Assembly (NCBI GenBank): GCA_021824145.1
Contig: JAKALM010000008.1
Coordinates: 107,420 to 171,419, forward strand
DNA: 64,000 nt
Direction: 5' to 3'
DNA from: Bacteroidota bacterium
Lineage (GTDB): Bacteria > Bacteroidota > Ignavibacteria > Ignavibacteriales > Ignavibacteriaceae
The notes beneath the pieces are model-generated. The model saw only the letters and a list, made by a program, of their open reading frames with translations. It made no database searches and was not told where the DNA came from. Position numbers and translations under genes: made by a program. Of this stretch, positions 46,218 through 56,052 are shown in pieces (the stretch's first letter is position 1; every line of letters starts with the position of its first letter).

Positions 46218-48197
46218 TTACTTCATCAGCATCATCTTTTGAATTTTTACCTGATTGCCTTGTTGCAACTGATAAAAATAAACACCGGAAGAAAGCTTTG
46301 ATGCATCAAAATTAACAGCATGAACTTGTCCATTAACTGCTATTCCATTAAACAAGGTTGCTACTTCTTGTCCCAAAACATTATAAACTTTCAATGTTGC
46401 TAATCCCGTTTTCTCAACTGTAAAATTAATAATAGTTGAAGGATTGAACGGATTCGGATAATTCTGTGAAAGACTAAATATTGTTGGTGCAGATAGTATT
46501 TCAGCTTCAACTACTTTACTGTATTCGTATTTGCCACTATAATCAATTTGTTTCAGGCGATAAGAATATTTTCCAGCTTTAAGGTTATCATCCGTAAAAG
46601 AATAAGAAATATTATTTGTAGAATTTCCATTACCTTTAACAAATGCAATCTTCTGGAAATTAGTACCGTCAGAGCTTCTTTCAACATCGAAGCCTGCGTT
46701 GTTTGTCTCTGTGGCAGTCTGCCAATTTAGCCTAACAGATTTCTGCCCAACTATCGCAGTAAAAGCAGAAAGCTCAACCGGGAGTGGACCTGGATTTAGC
46801 ATTGTCCAAGCTGCGGCACTTGTTGATCCATAACCTACACTAACACCATCGAAAGAACCAACAGGGTTACCTGTCCCACGATTATGCCAAATGAAATTTC
46901 CTACATCATAAGGACTAGGGGGAGTAGAATAGCCATCGTCATCAACGCCACCTGTTCCTGAAATTATTTTACAATTTGCGACACTCGTTAATGGTTCAGA
47001 AGCGCTTGCTGGATTAATCCAAAGATAACATTCATCGTCAATACTATCTGCGTGTGCAGCTCCGGTATTATGAAAAGAATATCGAGCCACTATTAGATAT
47101 GTTTTATTGAAATCCAATATAGTGCTAGAATCGTATGTAGCTGTATTTGTAGTTTTTGATATGCCTAAGATATAACCAGTATTAAGAGATCTTGCGAACA
47201 TTTTAGCAAAATAACCTGTACCTGTACCGGAATTTCCAAGCGACATAAAATAATTGTTTGACGAATTAGAGGTTACTGAAGAAACATTTAATAAGAAAGA
47301 ATAAAAGAATGTAGTATTAGTAAGATTTGTAATAGGAGTTGAAAATGTTTTGTAAACTCTACTTGATGTCGAAGTTGGAGTCGGCATTATAGCATATTCA
47401 CCACCTCCTAAATTATATCCAGGATATGTTAATGGCGATGTATTTCCAATTGTAAGATCCGGACCTGAACCTCCCTTTGTCCAACCAGATTGTCCTGCAA
47501 GATTTGCTCCTACCGTAAAACCTTTAAAATCTTCACTAAATACACCGCTTGAAGTTGTATTCCCAAAAATTTGCGCATATTGAGTGTAAATGTATTTAGA
47601 TGTAGAAGGTGAACCGTCATAAAATGGATAAACTCTGAAGTAAAGTGATTTCCCTTCATTGACGAGAACATTAACATTGTATGCATATTGATTGATTGCA
47701 CTTTGAGTAAGCACTAAACCTGTATCTGCTGGATTAAGTAAAGTCATATTGGTAAATGTTGAATCGGTTGAGTAATATAAATTTGCTCGTATATGTGTAG
47801 TGCCTCCTCCGCCAAGCCAAATAGAAATTGAATCAACAACTAACGAATTGCCTGATTGTGGAGATACTGAAAATTGAATCCATCTATTATTGTTTTGTAC
47901 AGTTTCATTTCCCCACGAAACGGCTGTATTATTTATATTTGGCCACCAACGCATTGTCTTAGTAACACCGGTTATTGGACTTGTAGTAATCGAAGCTGTG
48001 ATATCACGTACTGCAATTGAATCACTATTTGTAACAACTGCACCCGTAATATTTCCAACAGTGGTCGTGGGTGATAATGAATCAGGACTTACCAGATTCC
48101 AAGTTACAGAAGCAGCTGATTGTCCGTAAGTCAGTGTTGCAGATAAAGCAAGTGCAAGAAAGAAAAAGAGAGAAGAATGTAACAATCGTGTTTTCAT
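46218..48197 (-). CDS. T9SS-exported surface protein with Fn3-like and sorting domains
   Basis: With the start at ATG 48197 the protein has 659 residues. The ATG is preceded by AAGG eight bases upstream; an in-frame GTG at 48206 is less likely. It has a signal peptide (LFFFLALALSATLTYGQ). The large Thr/Ser/Asn-rich central region (about 30-475) includes a segment like laminin-G or autotransporter-adhesin proteins (FSEDFKGFTVGANLAGQSGW). The Fn3-like LPVELSAFTAIVGQKSVRLN domain (about 480-565) and the C-terminal QNYPNPFNPSTIINFTVEKT ... MMLMK sorting domain follow. It is exported by T9SS; the function beyond surface display is unknown. Confidence 0.8.
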   Translation of the reverse strand: MKTRLLHSSLFFFLALALSATLTYGQSAASVTWNLVSPDSLSPTTTVGNITGAVVTNSDSIAVRDITASITTSPITGVTKTMRWWPNINNTAVSWGNETVQNNNRWIQFSVSPQSGNSLVVDSISIWLGGGGTTHIRANLYYSTDSTFTNMTLLNPADTGLVLTQSAINQYAYNVNVLVNEGKSLYFRVYPFYDGSPSTSKYIYTQYAQIFGNTTSSGVFSEDFKGFTVGANLAGQSGWTKGGSGPDLTIGNTSPLTYPGYNLGGGEYAIMPTPTSTSSRVYKTFSTPITNLTNTTFFYSFLLNVSSVTSNSSNNYFMSLGNSGTGTGYFAKMFARSLNTGYILGISKTTNTATYDSSTILDFNKTYLIVARYSFHNTGAAHADSIDDECYLWINPASASEPLTSVANCKIISGTGGVDDDGYSTPPSPYDVGNFIWHNRGTGNPVGSFDGVSVGYGSTSAAAWTMLNPGPLPVELSAFTAIVGQKSVRLNWQTATETNNAGFDVERSSDGTNFQKIAFVKGNGNSTNNISYSFTDDNLKAGKYSYRLKQIDYSGKYEYSKVVEAEILSAPTIFSLSQNYPNPFNPSTIINFTVEKTGLATLKVYNVLGQEVATLFNGIAVNGQVHAVNFDASKLSSGVYFYQLQQGNQVKIQKMMLMK

Positions 48198-48571
48198 ACG
48201 ATTCACCTTTTATTTTTTTTATAATTGTCTCAACTAAACATTACGATTTACTATGTATAGCTGATGACCCTATTTATTGTAATTTATTATTCAACCCTTA
48301 AATGATAATTTTTACACAATATTTTAATCAATTAGTTATTTTGAAAGATCCCATCACTGTTAATTGATTTTACCTTTGTTGTAAATTAAAGAACAAACTT
48401 TTTAAAGTAAATTTAATTGTATAATTTTTTTATTTTTATTCGGCTTGTAACTTTACAGAGAAAAGATAATTATTAAGTTAAAAACTAGATGGATGAATTT
48501 TACGAAATTAAAATTGGTTATTTTAAAACTGGGAAAGAATGGTAGTAGGAAATAATAAACATATATATTTA
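48198..48571. other. Intergenic region, 374 bases
   Basis: AT-rich spacer between the anti-sigma stop and the T9SS-protein start, both on the minus strand, so it should hold the T9SS gene promoter. No convincing -33/-7 pair, hairpin or repeat was found. An 18-codon open frame on the plus strand near 48489 is too short to support. Confidence 0.4.
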
Positions 48572-48808
48572 TTATTCATCTAATCCAAGGAGATCAATTA
48601 ATTTATTGTGTGCTTCTTCAGGAAGTTCGACGTTATACTTTTTATAAAAATCAATTGTCTTTTCAATCGATTTAAAATATTTAGTGCAATCCGGACACCC
48701 ATCTAAATGACTTTTAATCTCAACACATTTAGGTGAATCTAAGTCTTCGCCAAGACTTTCGCATATGTGGCTCATAACATCTTTGCAAGTAATTTTTTCT
48801 ATTTTCAT
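48572..48808 (-). CDS. Zinc-finger anti-sigma factor (zf-HC2/ZAS type)
   Basis: This 78-residue protein carries the anti-sigma zinc motif (CVEIKSHLDGCPDC; Cys-x-x-x-His-x-x-x-Cys-x-x-Cys when read from the conserved positions). A short helical tail follows, with no membrane helix, so it is a soluble ZAS protein that probably senses redox or metals and holds the ECF sigma inactive. Its start overlaps the sigma-factor stop by four bases (ATGA), the usual sigma/anti-sigma arrangement. Confidence 0.85.
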   Translation of the reverse strand: MKIEKITCKDVMSHICESLGEDLDSPKCVEIKSHLDGCPDCTKYFKSIEKTIDFYKKYNVELPEEAHNKLIDLLGLDE

Positions 48809-49362
48809 TTCTCGAATGCCTTATTTATTTCATTTCTTAAAAAAGCTCTAGCTCTGTGTAATCTTGATTTTACAGCTGGCACTGAAAGTTCCGTAATTTT
48901 TCCTGTTTCTTCAGTAGACAATCCCTCTATATCTCTTAATAAAAAAACAACTCTATAATCCGGTGAAAGTTTTTGAATTGCTGAATCAAGAATTTTTTTC
49001 AATTCATTATTTTCAATAATATTTGAAGGGAGAGAATCCCAGCCTGCAGCATAACTTTTATCATAAAGTTCATTCTCTTCATCTATTGAAACAAATTCAT
49101 ACTTTCTTTTTCTAGCTTCCATCAAGCAGTGGTTGGCAACTATTCTATAAAGCCATGTAGATAGTTTAGATTTTCCGTCAAATTGATGTAGAGACTTAAC
49201 TAAACTGAGAAAAGTTTCTTGCATAATATTCTCAGCTTTTTCCGGGTCTCGGCAAATTTTGAAAGCAAAATTGTAAACTGTCTTTTCAAATGCTTTTACC
49301 AGTTCAGCCATTGCTTTTCTATCACCGTTTTTAGCAGCTTCAACTAATTTCTGCTCATCCAT
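48805..49362 (-). CDS. ECF RNA polymerase sigma factor
   Basis: With the start at ATG 49362 the protein has 185 residues; an in-frame TTG at 49371 is less likely. Region 2 runs about 10-80 (TVYNFAFKICRDPEKAENIM, QETFLSLVKSLHQFDGKSKL, STWLYRIVANHCLMEARKRK). Region 4 runs about 125-180 (AIQKLSPDYRVVFLLRDIEG, then ELSVPAVKSRLHRARAFLR). These are the core- and promoter-binding parts of ECF sigmas. It is coupled to a soluble zinc anti-sigma. The autoregulated promoter was not found by eye in the 341-base spacer upstream. Confidence 0.92.
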   Translation of the reverse strand: MDEQKLVEAAKNGDRKAMAELVKAFEKTVYNFAFKICRDPEKAENIMQETFLSLVKSLHQFDGKSKLSTWLYRIVANHCLMEARKRKYEFVSIDEENELYDKSYAAGWDSLPSNIIENNELKKILDSAIQKLSPDYRVVFLLRDIEGLSTEETGKITELSVPAVKSRLHRARAFLRNEINKAFEK

Positions 49363-49703
49363 GTGATGCAAATTTCCATATTAAGTTTCATAAATTTAAG
49401 CGCCTCAAAATAAATCTATTTTTCAAATAAATTCAATCTAACTGAGAAGTTAATTAATTATTTAAATCAAGACTTGACCGAAGATACCAACAAACTGTTA
49501 AATTTCAATGCTTACAATGATTTTGCTTTAATATTATAGAAATTTTTTAGTGTGTTTAATTGAATTTTTCTAATTTATCAACTATTTAGGTAAGTTTCAT
49601 ATAATTATTTTTAATAAGGAGATTATCGTTTTCATTTTCTAAATATTTCATTATAATTATTATAATGTTTAATTAAAATTATAACCTAATATAATTTACA
49701 ACA
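49363..49703. other. Divergent intergenic region, 341 bases
   Basis: A very AT-rich divergent spacer between the ECF sigma gene and the cNMP-GAF gene. AAGGAG at about 49617 is a ribosome-site-like string without a following start codon. A lone TTTAGGTA near 49587 resembles half of the operator found at 14696 but has no partner. No promoter could be placed with confidence. Confidence 0.35.
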
Positions 49704-51770
49704 ATGCCACAAAACAAAGGGATCGGTCCTCTTATATATAATAAACTATTTGATGGTGTAAAGGAAAGCTCTATAAAACTTAGTATACGCCAGAATAATT
49801 TTCTTACCTTCAGAGAAGGTGATGTAATTTTTCAATCAAATGATGAGAGTGAGAATATTTATCTAATTCTTGATGGAGAAGTCAAATTAAAAATTCCAAA
49901 TAATTATGGAAGTTCAATTATTCATCAGAAATTGAAAAATGATTTTTTTGGTGAGATTGAATTAGTTGAAAAAACCCGAAGAAAAACATCCGCAGTAGCA
50001 GAAACTGATTGTGTAATTTATATCTTATCTCGCAATGAATTATTTGACTTACTCGCCAATAATCAAGTAATTAAAAAAAATATTTTCTCGAGTGAGATCT
50101 CTGAAGAAACAGAGATTACAAATTTTAATACTGAATCGTTTAATGCTGATAATAATGAAATAAATGAATTTTCTGAACCACAAACAATTGAAGAGCAGCA
50201 ATACGAAGCTCCTAAGTTGCAAAGTGATGATATAAATTTTGAAATAGAAAATCCAATTGATGAAGATATTAAAATTATTGAGATGAATAACTCAATAGTT
50301 GAAGAAGAAAATTTAACAAAAGATGAAACTGACATTTTAGATGAAGTTGATCCGATAAATTATTCACATAATTTAGATGATGAAATAAATTTAAATACGA
50401 AACTAGAAGAAGATAAATTAGATGATGATTTAGGGATGGAAGATATTTTACCTGAAATTGATAATACCACTGCTAATGACTATTTAAACGAACAAAAAAT
50501 TTATAATAATGAAAGCACAGCTACACCAGAATTGATTGAGAGTGAAATAGATTATCAAAAGATATTAGAATCTGCAAGAAAAATTTATCAGCAATCTAAT
50601 CTTGAAGGAACTGTTCATTCAATAACTGGAGTATTATTCGAATTATTTGATCCTCAAATTGTTCAAGTATTTTTATTGGACAAAGATAAAAATGAATTGT
50701 GGTCATTTCCATTTATGGAGAATATCAATGAAAAAAGAAGGATAAAAATTGGCGATAGTTTGTTAGGTAATTGTGCTGCTAGCGGCCAGACAATTAATTT
50801 AATTAACCCTTCTAGTAATGATAAGTTTAATAAACAAATTGATTCAATAGATTTTATTGATGATGAAGATGTTTTGATATTCCCAGTGAAAAATAAATCT
50901 GATGAAATTATTTGTATCATTCAACTGATTAATAGCGGCAAAGGTGGATTCAATAAAAATGACGAATTAATTCTTTCTGAAATTTCGAAAGATATTTCTA
51001 TAGCGATTGAGCTTTTTGAATTAAAAGAACAAAAGTCGGATATTGTTGAACAGACGGAAATTCATCCGGAAAAAGACCCAGCTTTATTAGAAAGAGTTTT
51101 TCCCGATGAAATTAAACATTGGAATAAGGCAATTGATTTTATAAGCAACAATTTAAAATCATTATTCACTTTGGTAAAACGTTATTCGGATTTTATTAAA
51201 AGAAAATCTGAAAATAAAGAAATTAAAGAAGCGAGTGATTTCATAAAAGGTCAAGCAAATTCTGCAATAAAATATTCAGAGTTGGTTATTGAATATTTAA
51301 ATGGAAATATTTCATTAAATAAAGAAGTAATGAATTTGAATTCCACTTTAGATGAATTGCTTGAAATGCTAGCAGAATATGTTGAATCTAAAGATGTAAA
51401 GCTTTACAAAAAATATGATCCCAATGTTTTTATCAAAGTTGACAAACTTGCATTTTATTTTGTTTGCTTCCAATTAACTAAAAACGCCTGCGAAGCGATG
51501 CCTTCTGGTGGTAATATTTATATAAGTACTAACCAGCAAAATGATTTTGTTAAAATTGAAATTCGTGATACAGGAAATGGAATTGAAAAAGAAATTCAAG
51601 AAAAAATTTTTGATCCTTATTTTTCTTTCGGTAAAGGAAATAAACCAGGATTAGGATTATCAATTTCTACAAAAATTATTAAAGAACATGACGGGGTGAT
51701 TGAGCTAGGCCCGGTATCTAGGGAAGGGGCATCATTTATAATTTATCTTCCTATTATTAAAATGGATTGA
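49704..51770 (+). CDS. cNMP-binding / GAF / histidine-kinase-like protein with a degenerate phospho-acceptor site
   Basis: This 688-residue cytoplasmic protein has a CRP-like cyclic-nucleotide domain (about 25-125; ENIYLILDGEVKLKIP, FFGEIELVEKTRRKTSAVAE). A long acidic linker (about 130-265) and a GAF domain (about 285-430) follow. The DHp-like helical pair (about 465-540) reads ISNNLKSLFTLVKRYSDFI; where kinases have His-Glu, this has Asn482-Asn483. The HATPase is intact (KNACEAMP, DTGNGI, PGLGLSIS). It may bind ATP without autophosphorylating, or use another acceptor. miaA follows nine bases later. Confidence 0.8.
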   Translation: MPQNKGIGPLIYNKLFDGVKESSIKLSIRQNNFLTFREGDVIFQSNDESENIYLILDGEVKLKIPNNYGSSIIHQKLKNDFFGEIELVEKTRRKTSAVAETDCVIYILSRNELFDLLANNQVIKKNIFSSEISEETEITNFNTESFNADNNEINEFSEPQTIEEQQYEAPKLQSDDINFEIENPIDEDIKIIEMNNSIVEEENLTKDETDILDEVDPINYSHNLDDEINLNTKLEEDKLDDDLGMEDILPEIDNTTANDYLNEQKIYNNESTATPELIESEIDYQKILESARKIYQQSNLEGTVHSITGVLFELFDPQIVQVFLLDKDKNELWSFPFMENINEKRRIKIGDSLLGNCAASGQTINLINPSSNDKFNKQIDSIDFIDDEDVLIFPVKNKSDEIICIIQLINSGKGGFNKNDELILSEISKDISIAIELFELKEQKSDIVEQTEIHPEKDPALLERVFPDEIKHWNKAIDFISNNLKSLFTLVKRYSDFIKRKSENKEIKEASDFIKGQANSAIKYSELVIEYLNGNISLNKEVMNLNSTLDELLEMLAEYVESKDVKLYKKYDPNVFIKVDKLAFYFVCFQLTKNACEAMPSGGNIYISTNQQNDFVKIEIRDTGNGIEKEIQEKIFDPYFSFGKGNKPGLGLSISTKIIKEHDGVIELGPVSREGASFIIYLPIIKMD

Positions 51771-51779
51771 TAATCTAGC

Positions 51780-52697
51780 TTGTTTAATTTAATAGCAATA
51801 TTAGGCCCAACAGCAACTGGAAAAACAAAGTTAGCCGCAAAACTTGCTTCTGAATTTAATGGGGAAATTATTTCCGCTGACTCACGCCAAGTTTATCGTG
51901 GAATGGATATAGGGACTGGAAAAGATTTAGAAGATTATATAATTGAAGGGGAAAAAGTTAATTATCATTTAATTGATATTGTAGATCCTCTTGGAGAATT
52001 TAATCTTTTCTTATTTAAACAATATTTCAATTCTGCTTTCAAAAAAATTAATCAAAAAAATAAATTACCCTTTCTTGTTGGTGGAACTGGACTTTACCTA
52101 AGCAGTATAATCCAAAACTATGAATTGCCAAAAGTTGATTTTAATGACACTAGAATAAAAGAACTCTATTCTAAAAACTTAGATGAATTAAAAACTATTT
52201 TCTTAGAATTAATTTCTAATCCTCATAATACTACAGATTTAACTTCAAAGGAAAGAATTATTAACGCAATCGCAGTCGCTTGGTCCAAGTCAAAAAAAAA
52301 CAATGGGAAAAACGAGGTTCCAAAAATAAATTCATTAGTAATTGGAATTATGCCGGATCGGGATGAAATTAAAAAAAAAATCACAGATAGACTAATATTT
52401 AGATTACATAATGGAATGATAGAAGAAGTAGAAAATTTAATAAAGAACGGAATGAGTTTTGAGAAATTGGATTTCTTTGGTCTTGAGTATAGATATGTTG
52501 GATTATATCTACAAGGGAAAATTAATTATAATGATATGTTTCAAAAACTTAATAGTTCTATCCACAATTTTGCAAAACGGCAGATCACATGGTTCAAAAA
52601 AATGGAAAGAGAAGGAATACAAATTAATTGGTTAAGAGATCCGGATTTTTTTGAAGCTAAGAAAATTATTGAAAAATATTTCCCACTCAATAAATAA
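51780..52697 (+). CDS. miaA: tRNA dimethylallyltransferase
   Basis: This 305-residue enzyme adds a dimethylallyl group to A37 of tRNAs reading U-starting codons. The P-loop ILGPTATGKTKLA, SADSRQVYRGMDIGTGK, FLVGGTGLYLSSI and FAKRQITWFKK are the family signatures, and length is typical. The start codon is TTG, nine bases after the upstream stop, with no closer ATG. It probably forms an operon with the cNMP-GAF gene. Confidence 0.93.
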   Translation: MFNLIAILGPTATGKTKLAAKLASEFNGEIISADSRQVYRGMDIGTGKDLEDYIIEGEKVNYHLIDIVDPLGEFNLFLFKQYFNSAFKKINQKNKLPFLVGGTGLYLSSIIQNYELPKVDFNDTRIKELYSKNLDELKTIFLELISNPHNTTDLTSKERIINAIAVAWSKSKKNNGKNEVPKINSLVIGIMPDRDEIKKKITDRLIFRLHNGMIEEVENLIKNGMSFEKLDFFGLEYRYVGLYLQGKINYNDMFQKLNSSIHNFAKRQITWFKKMEREGIQINWLRDPDFFEAKKIIEKYFPLNK

Positions 52698-52769
52698 TCA
52701 TAAGCTCCAATCCCATGCCTTACTAACTTAACTTCATAAAAACCATTTCTAAAAATTCAGCAAATAAAT

Positions 52770-52777
52770 TACTTTTG
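52770..52777 (+). promoter_or_regulatory. Candidate -7 element (TACTTTTG) for the MFS gene
   Basis: TACTTTTG matches TAnnTTTG and lies 20 bases before the ATG, giving a very short leader. A good -33 box is not seen. Confidence 0.35.
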
Positions 52778-52797
52778 CAGTCAAACATTTTAAAGTT

Positions 52798-54039
52798 ATG
52801 GAATTTAATTTAAATAGCACCGATGCATATGCATCTATAAGAATCAAAGATTTTAAATGGTTTGTTGTAGCACGGTTCATAATAACTTTTTCAATTCAGA
52901 TGCAGTCTGTAATTGTAGGATGGCAAATATATCAACTTACACATAGTGCGCTTTCTTTAGGAATGATTGGATTAGCCGAAGCTATTCCATTTTTAAGTAT
53001 TTCACTTTTTGCGGGACATGTAGCAGACGTTATTAATAGGAAAAAAATAATTTTAATTACAAATTTTATTTACTTCTTATGCGCAATCGCTTTGTTGTTA
53101 GTTTCTACTTCACATGATTTTATTCTTACAAAATATGGTGCATCTCCAATCTATTTTATTATTTTCATTACAGGGCTGGCAAGGGGTTTTATGTCACCAG
53201 CGCAAGCAGCTTATGCAGCTCAACTTGTTCCAAGAGAATTATTTGGGAATGCTTCAACTTGGAATAGCCTTGCCTGGCAAACTGCAGAAGTAACAGGACC
53301 CGCAGTTGGCGGACTGATTTATGGATTTTCTGGAGTTGGAAGTGCTTATACTTTAGTTTTTATAATGAGCGGAATAGCTTTTTTACTTTTTACTTTTGTA
53401 ACTAAAAAACCTTTACCGGAACGAAAAGCCGAAGAATCAATAAAGCAAAGCCTTTCACAAGGATTAAAATTTGTCTTTAAAAATCAAATTATTTTAAGCG
53501 CAATTACGCTTGATATGTTTGCTGTTTTCTTTGGAGGCGCCGTCTCTGTTCTGCCAATATTTGCCGATAAGGTTTTAAATATTGGAGCAAAAGGTTTAGG
53601 ATTTCTTCGTGCTTCTTCAGCAGTTGGAGAAATAATTATGTCAATAGTTCAAGCCCATTATCCATTATTTAAAAATGCAGGGAGAAATCTTTTGTTTTGT
53701 GTTTTTGGATTTGGAGTTTCAATCATCTTGTTCGCGCTTTCCAGAAATTTTTATCTTTCAATTGTTCTTTTGTTTTTAGGCGGAATGTTTGATAACGTTA
53801 GCGTAATAATTCGTGCTACAATTATTCAACTTTTTACACCTGATGAAATGCGCGGACGAGTTTCAGCTGTAAATGGTATTTTTATTGGTTCTTCAAATGA
53901 GCTTGGTTCTTTTGAATCCGGGGTAGCGGCAACTTTAATGGGTTTGGTTCCTTCAGTAATTTTTGGAGGAAGTATGACTTTAATTGTTGTTGCCGCAATT
54001 AGAAGTTTTGCCCCGAAACTAAGAAAACTAAAATTATAA
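52798..54039 (+). CDS. MFS transporter (DHA3/EntS-like exporter)
   Basis: This 413-residue inner-membrane protein has about 12 predicted helices. Family-typical segments include VIVGWQIYQLTHSALSLGMI, AEAIPFLSISLFAGHVADVI, NRKKIILITN, SLAWQTAEVTGPAVGGLIYG and FTPDEMRGRVSAVNGIFIGS. It resembles the DHA3 branch that exports siderophores, macrolides and other drugs. The substrate cannot be read. The 3' end overlaps the convergent ClC gene by six bases. Confidence 0.88.
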   Translation: MEFNLNSTDAYASIRIKDFKWFVVARFIITFSIQMQSVIVGWQIYQLTHSALSLGMIGLAEAIPFLSISLFAGHVADVINRKKIILITNFIYFLCAIALLLVSTSHDFILTKYGASPIYFIIFITGLARGFMSPAQAAYAAQLVPRELFGNASTWNSLAWQTAEVTGPAVGGLIYGFSGVGSAYTLVFIMSGIAFLLFTFVTKKPLPERKAEESIKQSLSQGLKFVFKNQIILSAITLDMFAVFFGGAVSVLPIFADKVLNIGAKGLGFLRASSAVGEIIMSIVQAHYPLFKNAGRNLLFCVFGFGVSIILFALSRNFYLSIVLLFLGGMFDNVSVIIRATIIQLFTPDEMRGRVSAVNGIFIGSSNELGSFESGVAATLMGLVPSVIFGGSMTLIVVAAIRSFAPKLRKLKL

Positions 54040-55836
54040 TTCCTCTGTTTGCTGCTTTGTAATTGAAGATAAATATTTATTAAAGATATTTGATTTGGAT
54101 ATAAACCCGCGATACTTCCCATCATCAGTTACCGCTAGATTCCATGTATTATTTTCTTCAAATTTTTCAAGTGCATGATTTAAATCTGTATGAACATCAA
54201 TGCTGTGAAAATTAGTATTCATAATTTCATATGCTAAAATCACATCATAAACATCTGAGTTCAACATTATTTCTCTTACATCATCCATTGTAATTAAGCC
54301 AATAAGAATTTGTTTATCATCAACTACTGGGAACAAATTTCTTTTTGAATGAGCAATTTTGTCCATAATTTCTCTTAAAGTAGTTGTGGGATGAATGATT
54401 AAAAAATCTTTTTCAATAATATCTTGAATTTCGATTTGTCTAATAAAAGTTTTTTCTTTTTCAGATCTGAACTTTATTCCTCTTTCAACTAGCGGAGCAG
54501 TGTAAATTGATTCTGGATGAAAATATCTAGAGATAAAAAAAGATAATGCCGTAACAATCATAAATGGTACAATTAAGGAATAACCTCCAGTAACTTCAGC
54601 ACCTAAAAATATGCCTGTCAATGGTGCATGAAGAACTCCACTTAATATACCAGCCATTCCTACAACTATAAAATTTGAATGGTTTAAGTGTGCAATTCCC
54701 AAAAAGTTAAATAGATGTGCAAGAAAAAATCCTGTGAATGCGCCAGTAAATAAAGACGGAGCGATTATCCCTCCATTTCCGCCAGAGTTTAGAGTAATTG
54801 TTGTTGCAATTACTTTAGTAATAATAATTACTGCCGCTATTATTATTAACATTAAATCTGGATTTAAGAATTTTACCGAAATATTTGTAGGCAAAATTTT
54901 ATCAAATTGACCTGCCAACAAATACTTTACAGAAATATATCCTTCACCATAAAGCGCTGGGAATAAAAACACCATAAGCCCAAGAATAGTTCCACCAATA
55001 ATTATTTTCAAATAATGTTTTTCTATTCTTTCAAAATATTTTTCGATATAGAAAGTTGCTTTAATGTTGTAAAGTGAAATTACTCCGCATAAAATTCCTA
55101 AAATAATGTAAGAAGGTATTGCATTTAATTGCCAGCCTTCAGTTACTAAATAAAATATCTGTTCATTATAAAGAAATCTTGATACAACTGCAGCAGAAGC
55201 TGAAGCAATAAGTAGTGGTATTAAATTTGGAATTGAAAGCTCTGGTAAAATTACTTCGACTGCAAAAATTACTCCGGCAATCGGGCTGTTAAAGATTGCG
55301 GAGATTCCAGCCGCTGAACCACAGGCTAATAAAAGTGTTCTGACTTTATAATTAAATTTTAGTCCTTTAGCAAGATTTGATCCGATTGCAGCTCCAGTAA
55401 TAACAATTGGCGCTTCTAGCCCAGCTGAACCTCCGAATCCAACAGAAACACCGCTAGTAATATAATGTGAGAAAATATCTTGTTTGGGAATGTCAGATGC
55501 TTTTCTTAAAATCCTAAAAATAACATTGGATATACCTTTGCTAAGTTTTCCATTAAAAAAAACTATTGTTATTAAAACAGAAAGTATAATTCCAATCATC
55601 GGGAAGAAGGGCAGAATGAAACCAATTCCCATTTTATCAAAATATACTTGCGGTTTAGTTTCAAGAAAATGTACAAAATTCTTTAACAATGCAGAAGCTA
55701 AGCCCGAAAGAACTCCAACAACTAAACTTGAGATAATTATGAAAGTTCTTAATTCAATTTTAGAATAGAGAAATTCAACAAGCTTTTTTATAAATATTTT
55801 TAAATTAACTTCAATGTATTTGAATGGCTGCTTCAT
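54034..55836 (-). CDS. ClC-type chloride channel/antiporter with CBS pair
   Basis: This 600-residue protein has a ClC membrane domain (about 30-455). The anion-filter motif GFGGSAGLEAPIVI carries the gating-glutamate position, and GGNGGIIAPSLFTGAFTG is the second pore motif. Two C-terminal CBS domains (about 465-590; FLIIHPTTTLREIMDKIAHS, LIGLITMDDVREIMLNSDVY) could bind adenine nucleotides. It is probably an H+/Cl- exchanger or channel of the inner membrane. Whether it exchanges protons cannot be decided without an alignment of the second glutamate. Confidence 0.92.
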   Translation of the reverse strand: MKQPFKYIEVNLKIFIKKLVEFLYSKIELRTFIIISSLVVGVLSGLASALLKNFVHFLETKPQVYFDKMGIGFILPFFPMIGIILSVLITIVFFNGKLSKGISNVIFRILRKASDIPKQDIFSHYITSGVSVGFGGSAGLEAPIVITGAAIGSNLAKGLKFNYKVRTLLLACGSAAGISAIFNSPIAGVIFAVEVILPELSIPNLIPLLIASASAAVVSRFLYNEQIFYLVTEGWQLNAIPSYIILGILCGVISLYNIKATFYIEKYFERIEKHYLKIIIGGTILGLMVFLFPALYGEGYISVKYLLAGQFDKILPTNISVKFLNPDLMLIIIAAVIIITKVIATTITLNSGGNGGIIAPSLFTGAFTGFFLAHLFNFLGIAHLNHSNFIVVGMAGILSGVLHAPLTGIFLGAEVTGGYSLIVPFMIVTALSFFISRYFHPESIYTAPLVERGIKFRSEKEKTFIRQIEIQDIIEKDFLIIHPTTTLREIMDKIAHSKRNLFPVVDDKQILIGLITMDDVREIMLNSDVYDVILAYEIMNTNFHSIDVHTDLNHALEKFEENNTWNLAVTDDGKYRGFISKSNIFNKYLSSITKQQTEEL

Positions 55837-56052
55837 AATTCAGATGCAAAATAAAAGTAGGATAAGCCTTTTCAATAATAAATATTTGTTCATATGTCTA
55901 AAATAAAATAAATTGATAAAGGAAACTTGAGACAAAGTAAAACTGTGATATAAATTCTTCTTTATTAAAAAAAATTAAATTGAAATGAATGAAGGTAAAA
56001 TTAATTCTTTTTATGTTTCTAATTGTTTTTAATAATCTATTATTAATAAGAT

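Noticed and set aside
48489..48545. 18-codon frame on the plus strand in the T9SS/anti-sigma spacer.
   Set aside because: Too short, no ribosome site, and no context to support a peptide.
49583..49597. TTTAGGTA half-operator near the cNMP-GAF gene.
   Set aside because: Single half-site without palindrome or promoter spacing.
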